Assembly (NCBI RefSeq): GCF_014279875.1
Contig: NZ_CP047952.1
Coordinates: forward strand, 2,294,001 to 2,358,000
Length of the DNA: 64,000 nucleotides
Direction of reading: 5' to 3'
Source: Synechococcus sp. MEDNS5
GTDB taxonomy: Bacteria; Cyanobacteriota; Cyanobacteriia; PCC-6307; Cyanobiaceae
Under the pieces are notes generated by a model, which ran no database searches, was not told the origin of the DNA, and saw nothing but the letters and a program-made list of their open reading frames with translations. Below, one piece after another: positions 57,556-64,000 of the stretch. Each line of letters opens with the position of its first letter. Position 1 is the first letter of the stretch. A program made the position numbers and the translations under genes.

Positions 57556-58299
57556 ATGGATGATCTCCAGCCAGCCGTACAGGCCTCTCTCGCCGCCCTG
57601 GGTGCCGACACCCTCGACCTGCTGCGCCGCAGCGACTTGCTGCACTCGCTGGTTCGCCGCCAACTGATGGAACAAGCAACCGTCGAGCTCACGCCGCCGG
57701 ATGAGCTGGTGCAGAAAGCCCTGATCAACCATTGCCGGCAGGAGCAGCTCAATGACGAAGCCGCCCTGAACAGCTGGCTTGAGGAGCGCAGCCTCAACAG
57801 AAAGGAACTGCTGCATCAACTCAGCCTCCCCCTGAAATTATCCAAGCTGTCCCTCGACTGGTTCGGAGTTCAGGCTGAAGCTCGGTTCCTTCAGCGCAAG
57901 GAAGCCCTGGATCAAGCGACCTACAGCCTGCTGCGCGTGAAGGACTCGGGCATGGCCCATGAGCTGTACCTGCAGCTGGAAGCTGGCGAAGCCAACTTTG
58001 AAAGCCTGGCCAAAGATCACAGCGAGGGGCCGGAAAAAAGCAGCAGTGGTCTGGTCGGACCGGCCAGCCTCATGCGCGCCCATCCCCGACTGCGTACTGC
58101 TTTGCGCACAGCCACCCCGGGCGTGGTGCTGGAGCCGATGCTGATCGAACAGTGGTGGGTGGTCACCCGGCTGGAGGAGCGCCACGAAGCCAGCTTTGAT
58201 GACGCCATGCGTCAGAGGATGGCGGAGGAACTGCTTCAGAACTGGTTGCAAATGCAAACAATTTCAGTCATGAAATCGTTTTCAAATCTTGGAAAATAG
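57556..58299 (+). CDS. Parvulin/SurA-like peptidyl-prolyl isomerase associated with type 1 secretion
   Basis: 247 residues. A helical SurA-N-like front (DELVQKALINHCRQEQLNDE) is followed by a parvulin (PpiC) domain: YSLLRVKDSGMAHELYLQLE then GEANFESLAKDHSEGPEKSS and GLVGPASL. No signal peptide is visible. Genes of this type often precede peptidase-like ABC exporters in cyanobacteria. It ends 99 bp before the exporter's first usable start codon, whose frame is open back to this gene's stop. Confidence 0.87.
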   Translation: MDDLQPAVQASLAALGADTLDLLRRSDLLHSLVRRQLMEQATVELTPPDELVQKALINHCRQEQLNDEAALNSWLEERSLNRKELLHQLSLPLKLSKLSLDWFGVQAEARFLQRKEALDQATYSLLRVKDSGMAHELYLQLEAGEANFESLAKDHSEGPEKSSSGLVGPASLMRAHPRLRTALRTATPGVVLEPMLIEQWWVVTRLEERHEASFDDAMRQRMAEELLQNWLQMQTISVMKSFSNLGK

Positions 58300-58398
58300 A
58301 TAAAGCGCAACTGCACAACCCTGGAACTCGCAACGTCGAACGGACTCAGTGCCCTACGCGCCAAATTTCGCGAGCTGGGGGAAGCACAGCGCTACGAG

Positions 58399-61272
58399 TT
58401 GGGACAACCGCTCTGCGAAGGCCGCTTCATTCCCGGGCAGGTTCTGCTAATCGAAACGGGGAATGCTCGGCTGCTCGGTGAACAGGACGGTCGCCTCAGC
58501 ACTCTCACCAAACTCGAAGCCGGCAGCGTGATCGGTGTGGCCTCGCTACTCCGCGGTGCCGGCTGTGAAGACGTTCGCGCCGCCTCGGAGCTCGTTGCGC
58601 GCTGCCTGAGCGATGAGCAGTTTCTCGAGTTGATACAGAGCGATGCAGCCATTGCCGCCAGCTGCCGTCATCACCTCTGGGAGGCGGAGTTAGCCGCTGT
58701 GCTGCAGAACCTGCTGAACAGGTCCCCCAAGCAATCCCGTTCCCTCAGCAGCTGGCTGAGTGAACTGCTGCCGTTGGCCCACCTCCTCGAGGCCTCGGAC
58801 AGCTCAGCTGTGCAGTCAGCACTGAGCGCGCAACAGCGCCTGTTCCTCGCCAGCAGTCCGGACAATCCGGATCTCGGTACACCAGGCGATGAACTGCAGG
58901 ACACCGATGCGATCGCGGCCCTTCCGGCAGACCGCCATGGCTGGCCCCTGCGCCTGATTGCCCTTCCGGCAACAGCATTACAGGACCTCGAGCCCGATGC
59001 AGCAGCTGACACCCTGCTCGAAGCGGAGGTGATCAGTCCATCCCCAGACAGCGCCCTGAGCCGAAGTGACATTCCCCAGGCACCGCTCCGTCCACCGGTG
59101 AGTCGGTTCAATCAACCAGGAACCGACAACCGCGATTTCTTCGTGGCCGGCGAAGGGGTGGTGGAGGAGACCCTGGCCTGTTTCCAGATGCTCACGAAGC
59201 TGATGAAGCTTCCGTTCCGGCGCGATGCCATCGAGCGGGTGCTGCGCGATCAGCTGCGCCGGGGGCAAACGCCCACCCTCAGGCTCTGCGGACAGATTGC
59301 AGCAGGCCTGGGGTTGCATGTCTCCGGCGCCAAGGTGGCCGCTCGGATGGGATTGCGCCTGCAGACTCCCACCCTGGTGCCCTGGGGGGAGGCGTTTGCC
59401 CTTGCCGTTCGCAGCGATCAGCGCGGACTGGTGCTCGCCTCCCCCAGCCAAGGGTTCGTGGAACTGGATGCCGAGCAGCTCGATAACGCATTCCCCGAAG
59501 GCATCGATCTGTTGCTGCTGGATCGCACCAGCACCACACCGGAACAGACCTTTGGCCCTTCCTGGTTCTGGCCAGCTCTGAAGCGCTACCGCGGGGTGCT
59601 GATTCAGGTGTTGACCGCCAGCTTTGTGGTGCAGCTGTTCACCCTGGCCAACCCCCTGCTGATTCAGGTGATCATCGACAAGGTGATCTCTCAGCGCAGC
59701 CTGGACACCCTGCAGGTGCTGGGCTTCGCCCTGGTGGCCGTCACCCTGCTGGAGGGGGTCCTTGGCAGTTTGAAAACCTATCTGTTCTCGGAAACCACCA
59801 ACCGCATCGACCAGCGGCTGGGTGCGGAGGTGATCGACCACTTGCTGCGCCTCCCCCTCGGCTATTTCGACCGACGACCGGTGGGTGAGCTCGGGTCGCG
59901 CATCAGTGAGCTGGAGAAGATCCGCAACTTCCTCACCGGCCAGGCCCTCACCACGGTTCTGGATGCAGCTTTTTCGCTGATCTACATCGTGGTGATGCTG
60001 ATTTACAGCTGGCTGCTCACCCTGATCGCCCTGGCGGTTCTGCCGATCCAGGTGGGACTCACCCTGCTGGGTGCCCCCCTGTTCCGGCGCCAATACCGCA
60101 AGGCCGCCGAGGCCAACGCCTCCACCCAAAGCCATCTGGTTGAGGTGCTCACCGGAATTCAAACGGTGAAAAGCCAGAACGTGGAAATGATCAGCCGCTG
60201 GACCTGGCAGGAGCGCTACGGGAAGTACATCAGCCGCAGCTTTGAGAAAACAATCACCGGCACGGCCCTGAGCCAGACCTCCCAGGTGCTCCAGAAGATC
60301 TCCCAGCTGCTTGTGCTGTGGGTGGGCGCCACCCTGGTGCTATCAGGCGATCTCACCCTTGGCCAGCTGATCGCGTTCCGGATCATCTCCGGCTATGTCA
60401 CCCAACCACTGCTGCGCCTGTCCTCGATCTGGCAGACGATCCAGGAACTGCGCGTGAGCTTTGAGCGCCTGGCGGATGTGATCGACACCCCCCAGGAATC
60501 AGACGATCAGGACAAAGCCAAGGTGCCCCTGCCACCGATCGAGGGCGCCGTGAGCTTCGACAACCTCACGTTCGGCTTCAGCCCCGGCACCCCACCGGTG
60601 CTGCACGACGTGTCCCTGCAGATCAAAGCAGGCACCTTCGTGGGGATCGTGGGACAGAGCGGCAGCGGCAAGAGCACCCTGATGAAACTGCTACCGCGGC
60701 TGTACTCACCAGATCAGGGCCGCATCCTGATCGACGGCTACGACATCGACAAAGTGGAGCTTTATTCGCTGCGTCGCCAGATCGGCATCGTTCCCCAGGA
60801 TCCCCTCTTGTTCTCCGGCAACGTGAACGAGAACATCGCCCTCACCCAGCCGGATGCCTCCAGTGAAGAGATCGTGCTCGCCGCGCAAGTGGCCTGTGCC
60901 CACGATTTCATCATGGAGCTGCCAGCCGGTTACAGCACACCGGTGGGCGAGCGGGGCGCCTCCCTCAGCGGTGGGCAGCGGCAGCGCATCGCCATCGCCC
61001 GAACCCTGCTGGCCAATCCCAAGCTTCTGGTGATGGATGAAGCCACCAGCGCTTTGGACTATGAAACCGAACGCAAGGTTTGCGACAACCTGATCCAGGC
61101 TCTGCACGACTGCACCGTTTTCTTCATCACCCACCGTCTGTCCACCGTGCGCCGAGCCGATCTGATTGTGGTGATGCACCAAGGAGCCCTGGTGGAGCAG
61201 GGAACCCACGATGAATTGATGGACCGTCGCGGTCGGTACTACGCCCTTTATCGCCAGCAGGAGGCCAGCTGA
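58399..61272 (+). CDS. Type 1 secretion ABC exporter with N-terminal cyclic-nucleotide-binding-like domain
   Basis: 957 residues from TTG 58399. The N-terminal 90 residues look like a truncated cNMP beta-roll (EGRFIPGQVLLIETGNARLL). Residues about 245-370 are a C39-like domain without the catalytic cysteine, then a six-helix transmembrane domain and an ATPase with Walker A GQSGSGKST near 752, LSGGQRQRI and Walker B LLVMDEATSALD near 877. The frame is open back to 58300 with no ATG/GTG/TTG, and homology-like sequence (LSALRAKFRELGEAQRYELG) continues upstream, so translation may begin at a non-standard codon. Partner: HlyD-type gene at 61274. Confidence 0.9.
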   Translation: MGQPLCEGRFIPGQVLLIETGNARLLGEQDGRLSTLTKLEAGSVIGVASLLRGAGCEDVRAASELVARCLSDEQFLELIQSDAAIAASCRHHLWEAELAAVLQNLLNRSPKQSRSLSSWLSELLPLAHLLEASDSSAVQSALSAQQRLFLASSPDNPDLGTPGDELQDTDAIAALPADRHGWPLRLIALPATALQDLEPDAAADTLLEAEVISPSPDSALSRSDIPQAPLRPPVSRFNQPGTDNRDFFVAGEGVVEETLACFQMLTKLMKLPFRRDAIERVLRDQLRRGQTPTLRLCGQIAAGLGLHVSGAKVAARMGLRLQTPTLVPWGEAFALAVRSDQRGLVLASPSQGFVELDAEQLDNAFPEGIDLLLLDRTSTTPEQTFGPSWFWPALKRYRGVLIQVLTASFVVQLFTLANPLLIQVIIDKVISQRSLDTLQVLGFALVAVTLLEGVLGSLKTYLFSETTNRIDQRLGAEVIDHLLRLPLGYFDRRPVGELGSRISELEKIRNFLTGQALTTVLDAAFSLIYIVVMLIYSWLLTLIALAVLPIQVGLTLLGAPLFRRQYRKAAEANASTQSHLVEVLTGIQTVKSQNVEMISRWTWQERYGKYISRSFEKTITGTALSQTSQVLQKISQLLVLWVGATLVLSGDLTLGQLIAFRIISGYVTQPLLRLSSIWQTIQELRVSFERLADVIDTPQESDDQDKAKVPLPPIEGAVSFDNLTFGFSPGTPPVLHDVSLQIKAGTFVGIVGQSGSGKSTLMKLLPRLYSPDQGRILIDGYDIDKVELYSLRRQIGIVPQDPLLFSGNVNENIALTQPDASSEEIVLAAQVACAHDFIMELPAGYSTPVGERGASLSGGQRQRIAIARTLLANPKLLVMDEATSALDYETERKVCDNLIQALHDCTVFFITHRLSTVRRADLIVVMHQGALVEQGTHDELMDRRGRYYALYRQQEAS

Positions 61273-61273
61273 C

Positions 61274-62527
61274 ATGACCATGAATCCCAACAACGGACCG
61301 AACGATCAGGAGCAGTCCAGCCCGGCCGGGAAGCTGGTGAAGCAGGCCCGCTCAGCCCTTGAAAGCCGCATCACCACGATTTCCGACCAGGAAAACGTGC
61401 TGCAGCAAAGCCGCTTCTGGATGAAGACGGTGACCTGGACCCTGATCGGCACCACCGCACTGGGCATCGGCTGGCTCGCCGTTGCCCGCACCGAGGAAGT
61501 GGTGGTGGCCAAGGGCAAACTGGAACCGGTGGGCAACGTGAAGGATGTGCGCATTCCGCCCGGTGGCGTGGTGGAGGAGATCCTGGTGAAAAGTGGCCAA
61601 CGGGTGAGCAAGGGGCAGGCCTTGATCCGCCTCGATCAAGAAAGTTCCGCTGAACAGCTGAAATCACTCAGACAAGGGCTGGAAGAAAAAACAACCCAAA
61701 TCAGCCAGAAAGAGCAGCAGTTGCAGCTCAAAAAACTGGAGCGCGTCCGCACCGAAGAACTGAACCGGGAACAGGTGGCCACAACCCGGGCCAATCTCGG
61801 ACTCGAGCAAGAGATTCTCACGCGCCTGGCAAGCCTGGCCAAGGAGGGCGCCGTGCAAGACATTCAATACCTGCAACAGCGCAACAAGGTGCAGGAGCTC
61901 AAGGGCGAACTCACCAAACGGGATCTGGATGGACGCCGTCAGATCAACCAGATCGATCAACAGATTGAACAACTCAATGCCGAGCTCGCAGGACTGCGCA
62001 GCGAACGGGCCCAGCTGAACGCGAACCTCACCGACGTGCGGGTCACCAACAAAAACCAGACCCTGCGCGCTCCGGTGGATGGAATCGTGTTTGATCTCAA
62101 ACTCAACAACCCCGGCTTTGTCTCCCAGGCCATGTCATCGGAGGTGGCCTTGAAGGTGGTTCCCTTCAACACCCTGGAAGCCGATGTGGAGATCCCCAGC
62201 AACAAGATCGGTTTCGTACGCCCTGGCCAACCAGCCGATATCAGCATCGATTCCTTCCCCGCCACAGACTTCGGCGTGCTGGCCGGAACCGTGCAAGCGG
62301 TCGGCTCGGACGCCCTCGCCCCTGACCCCCAGCAGATGCGTCAGGAATACACCTATCCGGCAGTGATCAAGCTTGATAGCCAGCAACTCAAACTCAACGA
62401 CGGCAAGGAGTTACCTCTGCAGGTGGGCATGTCGCTAACGGCCAACATCAAACTGCGCAGCGTCAGCTATCTGCAGCTCCTGCTGAATACATTCCAAAGC
62501 AAAACTGATTCCCTGAGGCAGCTCTGA
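61274..62527 (+). CDS. HlyD-type membrane fusion protein
   Basis: 417 residues. One membrane helix (VTWTLIGTTALGIGWLAV) near residues 53-70. The lipoyl halves surround a long alpha-hairpin of Glu/Lys/Gln-rich coiled coil (about 125-255), and a C-terminal beta-barrel with ADVEIPSNKIGFVRPGQP follows. It should link the exporter to an outer-membrane TolC-type channel, which is not in the window. It begins within 2 bp of the exporter's stop. Confidence 0.92.
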   Translation: MTMNPNNGPNDQEQSSPAGKLVKQARSALESRITTISDQENVLQQSRFWMKTVTWTLIGTTALGIGWLAVARTEEVVVAKGKLEPVGNVKDVRIPPGGVVEEILVKSGQRVSKGQALIRLDQESSAEQLKSLRQGLEEKTTQISQKEQQLQLKKLERVRTEELNREQVATTRANLGLEQEILTRLASLAKEGAVQDIQYLQQRNKVQELKGELTKRDLDGRRQINQIDQQIEQLNAELAGLRSERAQLNANLTDVRVTNKNQTLRAPVDGIVFDLKLNNPGFVSQAMSSEVALKVVPFNTLEADVEIPSNKIGFVRPGQPADISIDSFPATDFGVLAGTVQAVGSDALAPDPQQMRQEYTYPAVIKLDSQQLKLNDGKELPLQVGMSLTANIKLRSVSYLQLLLNTFQSKTDSLRQL

Positions 62528-62557
62528 GCCCCCAGGCCAATCAGCCCAAAGGGCTGT

Positions 62558-63100
62558 TCAAAGCTTCACTGCTTTCTGCTGGCGGGTTTCCGCTTTCCAG
62601 AGGCGCCAACGCAGTTCGGCACCCTCTGGCAAATCCACCACAATCGGCCATGACGGGTTGTAAGGCACCAGATAGGGCTGCAGGCCCAGGGAGAGGAACG
62701 AGCGTTTCACGGGCTCTCCAGGTGGGCAAGCCTTTTTGGTGCTGATCACGCGCAACGGTCCCCCCACTTCAAACAGGGCCTTGCCCGACGCCTGGGGCAG
62801 CATGCGCATGGTCATCCCAGGACCGGACAACCTCTGAAGGTTGCAATCCAAGGTCACCTCCTGGCCCACGATCAACTGAATGCGCCAGTCGAGCGGATGG
62901 GCTGAAACCAGCGGATCGGTGGTCTTCGGCAGCAGCCCGGACGGCTGGATCACCCAGCGCTGCAATCCCGGTGCCGGTTGCGGATAACCGCTCAGGTTCA
63001 AGCGGGGGATTGCTGCCACGGGGTCGAGAGCACTCACCAGGATCAAGGAGGCCCCGGCAAAAGCCCTGGAGATCGTCGTCAGAGACTGAGAGAAGGCCAT
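62558..63100 (-). CDS. Ecotin-family serine protease inhibitor
   Basis: 180 residues from ATG 63100 with a signal peptide ending near VAAIPRL. The ecotin order is clear: [23 protein letters not shown], the reactive loop STKKACPPG, then [20 protein letters not shown]. The two disulfide cysteines are conserved. E. coli ecotin has STMMACP with Met at P1; here P1 and P1' are both Lys, suggesting trypsin-like proteases as targets (inference). Periplasmic. It is divergent from queC, with 33 bp between the starts. Confidence 0.9.
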   Translation of the reverse strand: MAFSQSLTTISRAFAGASLILVSALDPVAAIPRLNLSGYPQPAPGLQRWVIQPSGLLPKTTDPLVSAHPLDWRIQLIVGQEVTLDCNLQRLSGPGMTMRMLPQASGKALFEVGGPLRVISTKKACPPGEPVKRSFLSLGLQPYLVPYNPSWPIVVDLPEGAELRWRLWKAETRQQKAVKL

Positions 63101-63133
63101 CGTCGACACCCGTGCGGCAACAGAATGCCCAGC

Positions 63134-63814
63134 ATGACCGATTCCACCGCGATCGCCCTGCTCTCCGGAGGGCTCGACTCCGCCACTGCCGCTGCGCTGG
63201 CTCAGGAAGCCGGTTATCGCGTGATCGGCCTGTCGTTCGATTATGGCCAGCGCCACCGCCGGGAACTTCAGGCCGCTGAGGAGATCGCCCAGGTCCTGAA
63301 CCTGTTCGAACATCACATCATCAGCGTGAACCTGGCGAGCTGGGGAGGGTCATCCCTCACGGACACAACGCAATCTCTTCCCACCGATGGGGTCCGGGAG
63401 GGCACGATTCCCAGCACCTACGTGCCCGGTCGCAACACAGTGTTCATCAGCATCGGCCTGAGCCTGGCGGAAGCCCGCAGTGCCACACAAGTGGTGTTGG
63501 GCATCAATGCCGTGGATTACTCCGGCTATCCGGATTGCCGACCGGATTACCTCAACGCCTTTCAGACGTTGGCAGATCTCAGCAGCAAGGTGGGCCGGGA
63601 AGGTCGGGGCCCGCGCCTATGGGCACCACTGGTGGTGTGGAGCAAACAAAAAATTGTGGAAGAAGCACTACGCCTGGGGGTCCCGATCGAACGCACCTGG
63701 AGCTGTTACAGCGGCGGTGATCACCCCTGCGGCGTGTGTGACAGCTGCCGGATCCGCGATGCCGCGCTGCGGGATGCCGGTCGCCCTGATCTCTGCAGCA
63801 GCAACAGCCGATGA
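63134..63814 (+). CDS. queC: 7-cyano-7-deazaguanine synthase QueC
   Basis: 226 residues from ATG 63134 (ATG 63125 adds three). PP-loop [21 protein letters not shown] and a zinc site [12 protein letters not shown]. It converts CDG to preQ0 in queuosine synthesis, the step after QueE. Overlaps the next gene by 4 bp. Confidence 0.95.
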   Translation: MTDSTAIALLSGGLDSATAAALAQEAGYRVIGLSFDYGQRHRRELQAAEEIAQVLNLFEHHIISVNLASWGGSSLTDTTQSLPTDGVREGTIPSTYVPGRNTVFISIGLSLAEARSATQVVLGINAVDYSGYPDCRPDYLNAFQTLADLSSKVGREGRGPRLWAPLVVWSKQKIVEEALRLGVPIERTWSCYSGGDHPCGVCDSCRIRDAALRDAGRPDLCSSNSR

Positions 63815-64000
63815 CCCTGCTGCGCAGGCGACTGCCCTGGATCAACCCCACCAGAGCGGCGGCGGCGCTGGCCCGCCACCACGGTGAGCAGGGACTGGTC
63901 TGGCTCGATGGTGACGGTGGCCCCCTCGGGCAACGCATCACCCTGGCGGTGGACCCCGTCGAGCAGCACTGCTGCCGCGGCCTGCCTGGAGATTCCGGCG
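63811..64000 (+). CDS. N-terminal fragment of an anthranilate/aminodeoxychorismate synthase component I-like protein
   Basis: ATG 63811 overlaps the queC stop. The 63 visible residues ([20 protein letters not shown], then [20 protein letters not shown]) match the style of PabB/TrpE N-terminal domains, but the catalytic chorismate-binding part lies beyond the window. The family call is therefore tentative. Confidence 0.55.
   Translation, partial: MTLLRRRLPWINPTRAAAALARHHGEQGLVWLDGDGGPLGQRITLAVDPVEQHCCRGLPGDSG

Overview
The window looks like chromosome from a marine picocyanobacterium, most likely a GC-rich Synechococcus (inference). The reasons are the dense, overlapping gene packing, the rplI-dnaB-mnmG block, two acyl-CoA-type delta-9 desaturases, a Nif11-type leader peptide, many tiny conserved-looking proteins and frequent GTG/TTG starts. 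No ribosomal RNA operon, insertion sequence or CRISPR array was seen.

Layout. 1-8.6 kb: a partial YnbB-like PLP enzyme, two desaturases flanking an HTH protein, rplI, dnaB, mnmG, a membrane protein and a chorismate-lyase-like gene. 8.7-14.5 kb: small conserved proteins, a SprT-like metalloprotease, ligA and a TVP38-type membrane protein. 14.5-23.6 kb: two copies of an unusual pair, a lipoprotein solute-binding protein next to an MscS-type channel. The copies are separated by a third MscS gene and a three-gene ABC exporter. 23.6-29.2 kb: valS, a 2OG-Fe(II) oxygenase, an SDR and a Fur-family regulator.

29.2-38.4 kb is a genomic island inserted at a tRNA-Val(UAC) gene. A 46-bp perfect direct repeat (the 3' part of the tRNA) bounds it, and a tyrosine recombinase sits beside the intact tRNA. 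Six copies of a 10-bp motif lie in two clusters, one at each end. The cargo is small: secreted proteins, a metallo-beta-lactamase-fold enzyme, a Nif11-leader precursor peptide with a cysteine-free core, an amber-interrupted cupin, a truncated flavoprotein and many tiny ORFs. Repeated 5' leader cassettes, each containing a start codon, precede unrelated ORFs, and a family of near-identical terminators punctuates the island. It resembles the tRNA-targeting, tyrosine-recombinase elements (tycheposons) known from Prochlorococcus.

38.4-48.9 kb is core again: mazG, a dienelactone-hydrolase-family gene, arfB, speE-speB, gcvT, aspS and a group 2 sigma factor. 48.9-62.5 kb is a protein-export region. 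A perfect 564-bp duplication (sigma-factor 3' end plus dps) brackets an RTX-type subtilisin protease and decayed copies of a parvulin-type isomerase and an ABC exporter. The intact isomerase, ABC exporter and HlyD-type adaptor lie about 3 kb further on, after pyrG, queE and an M23 peptidase. The protease is probably a type 1 secretion substrate (inference). The window ends with an ecotin-type protease inhibitor, queC and the start of a pabB/trpE-like gene.
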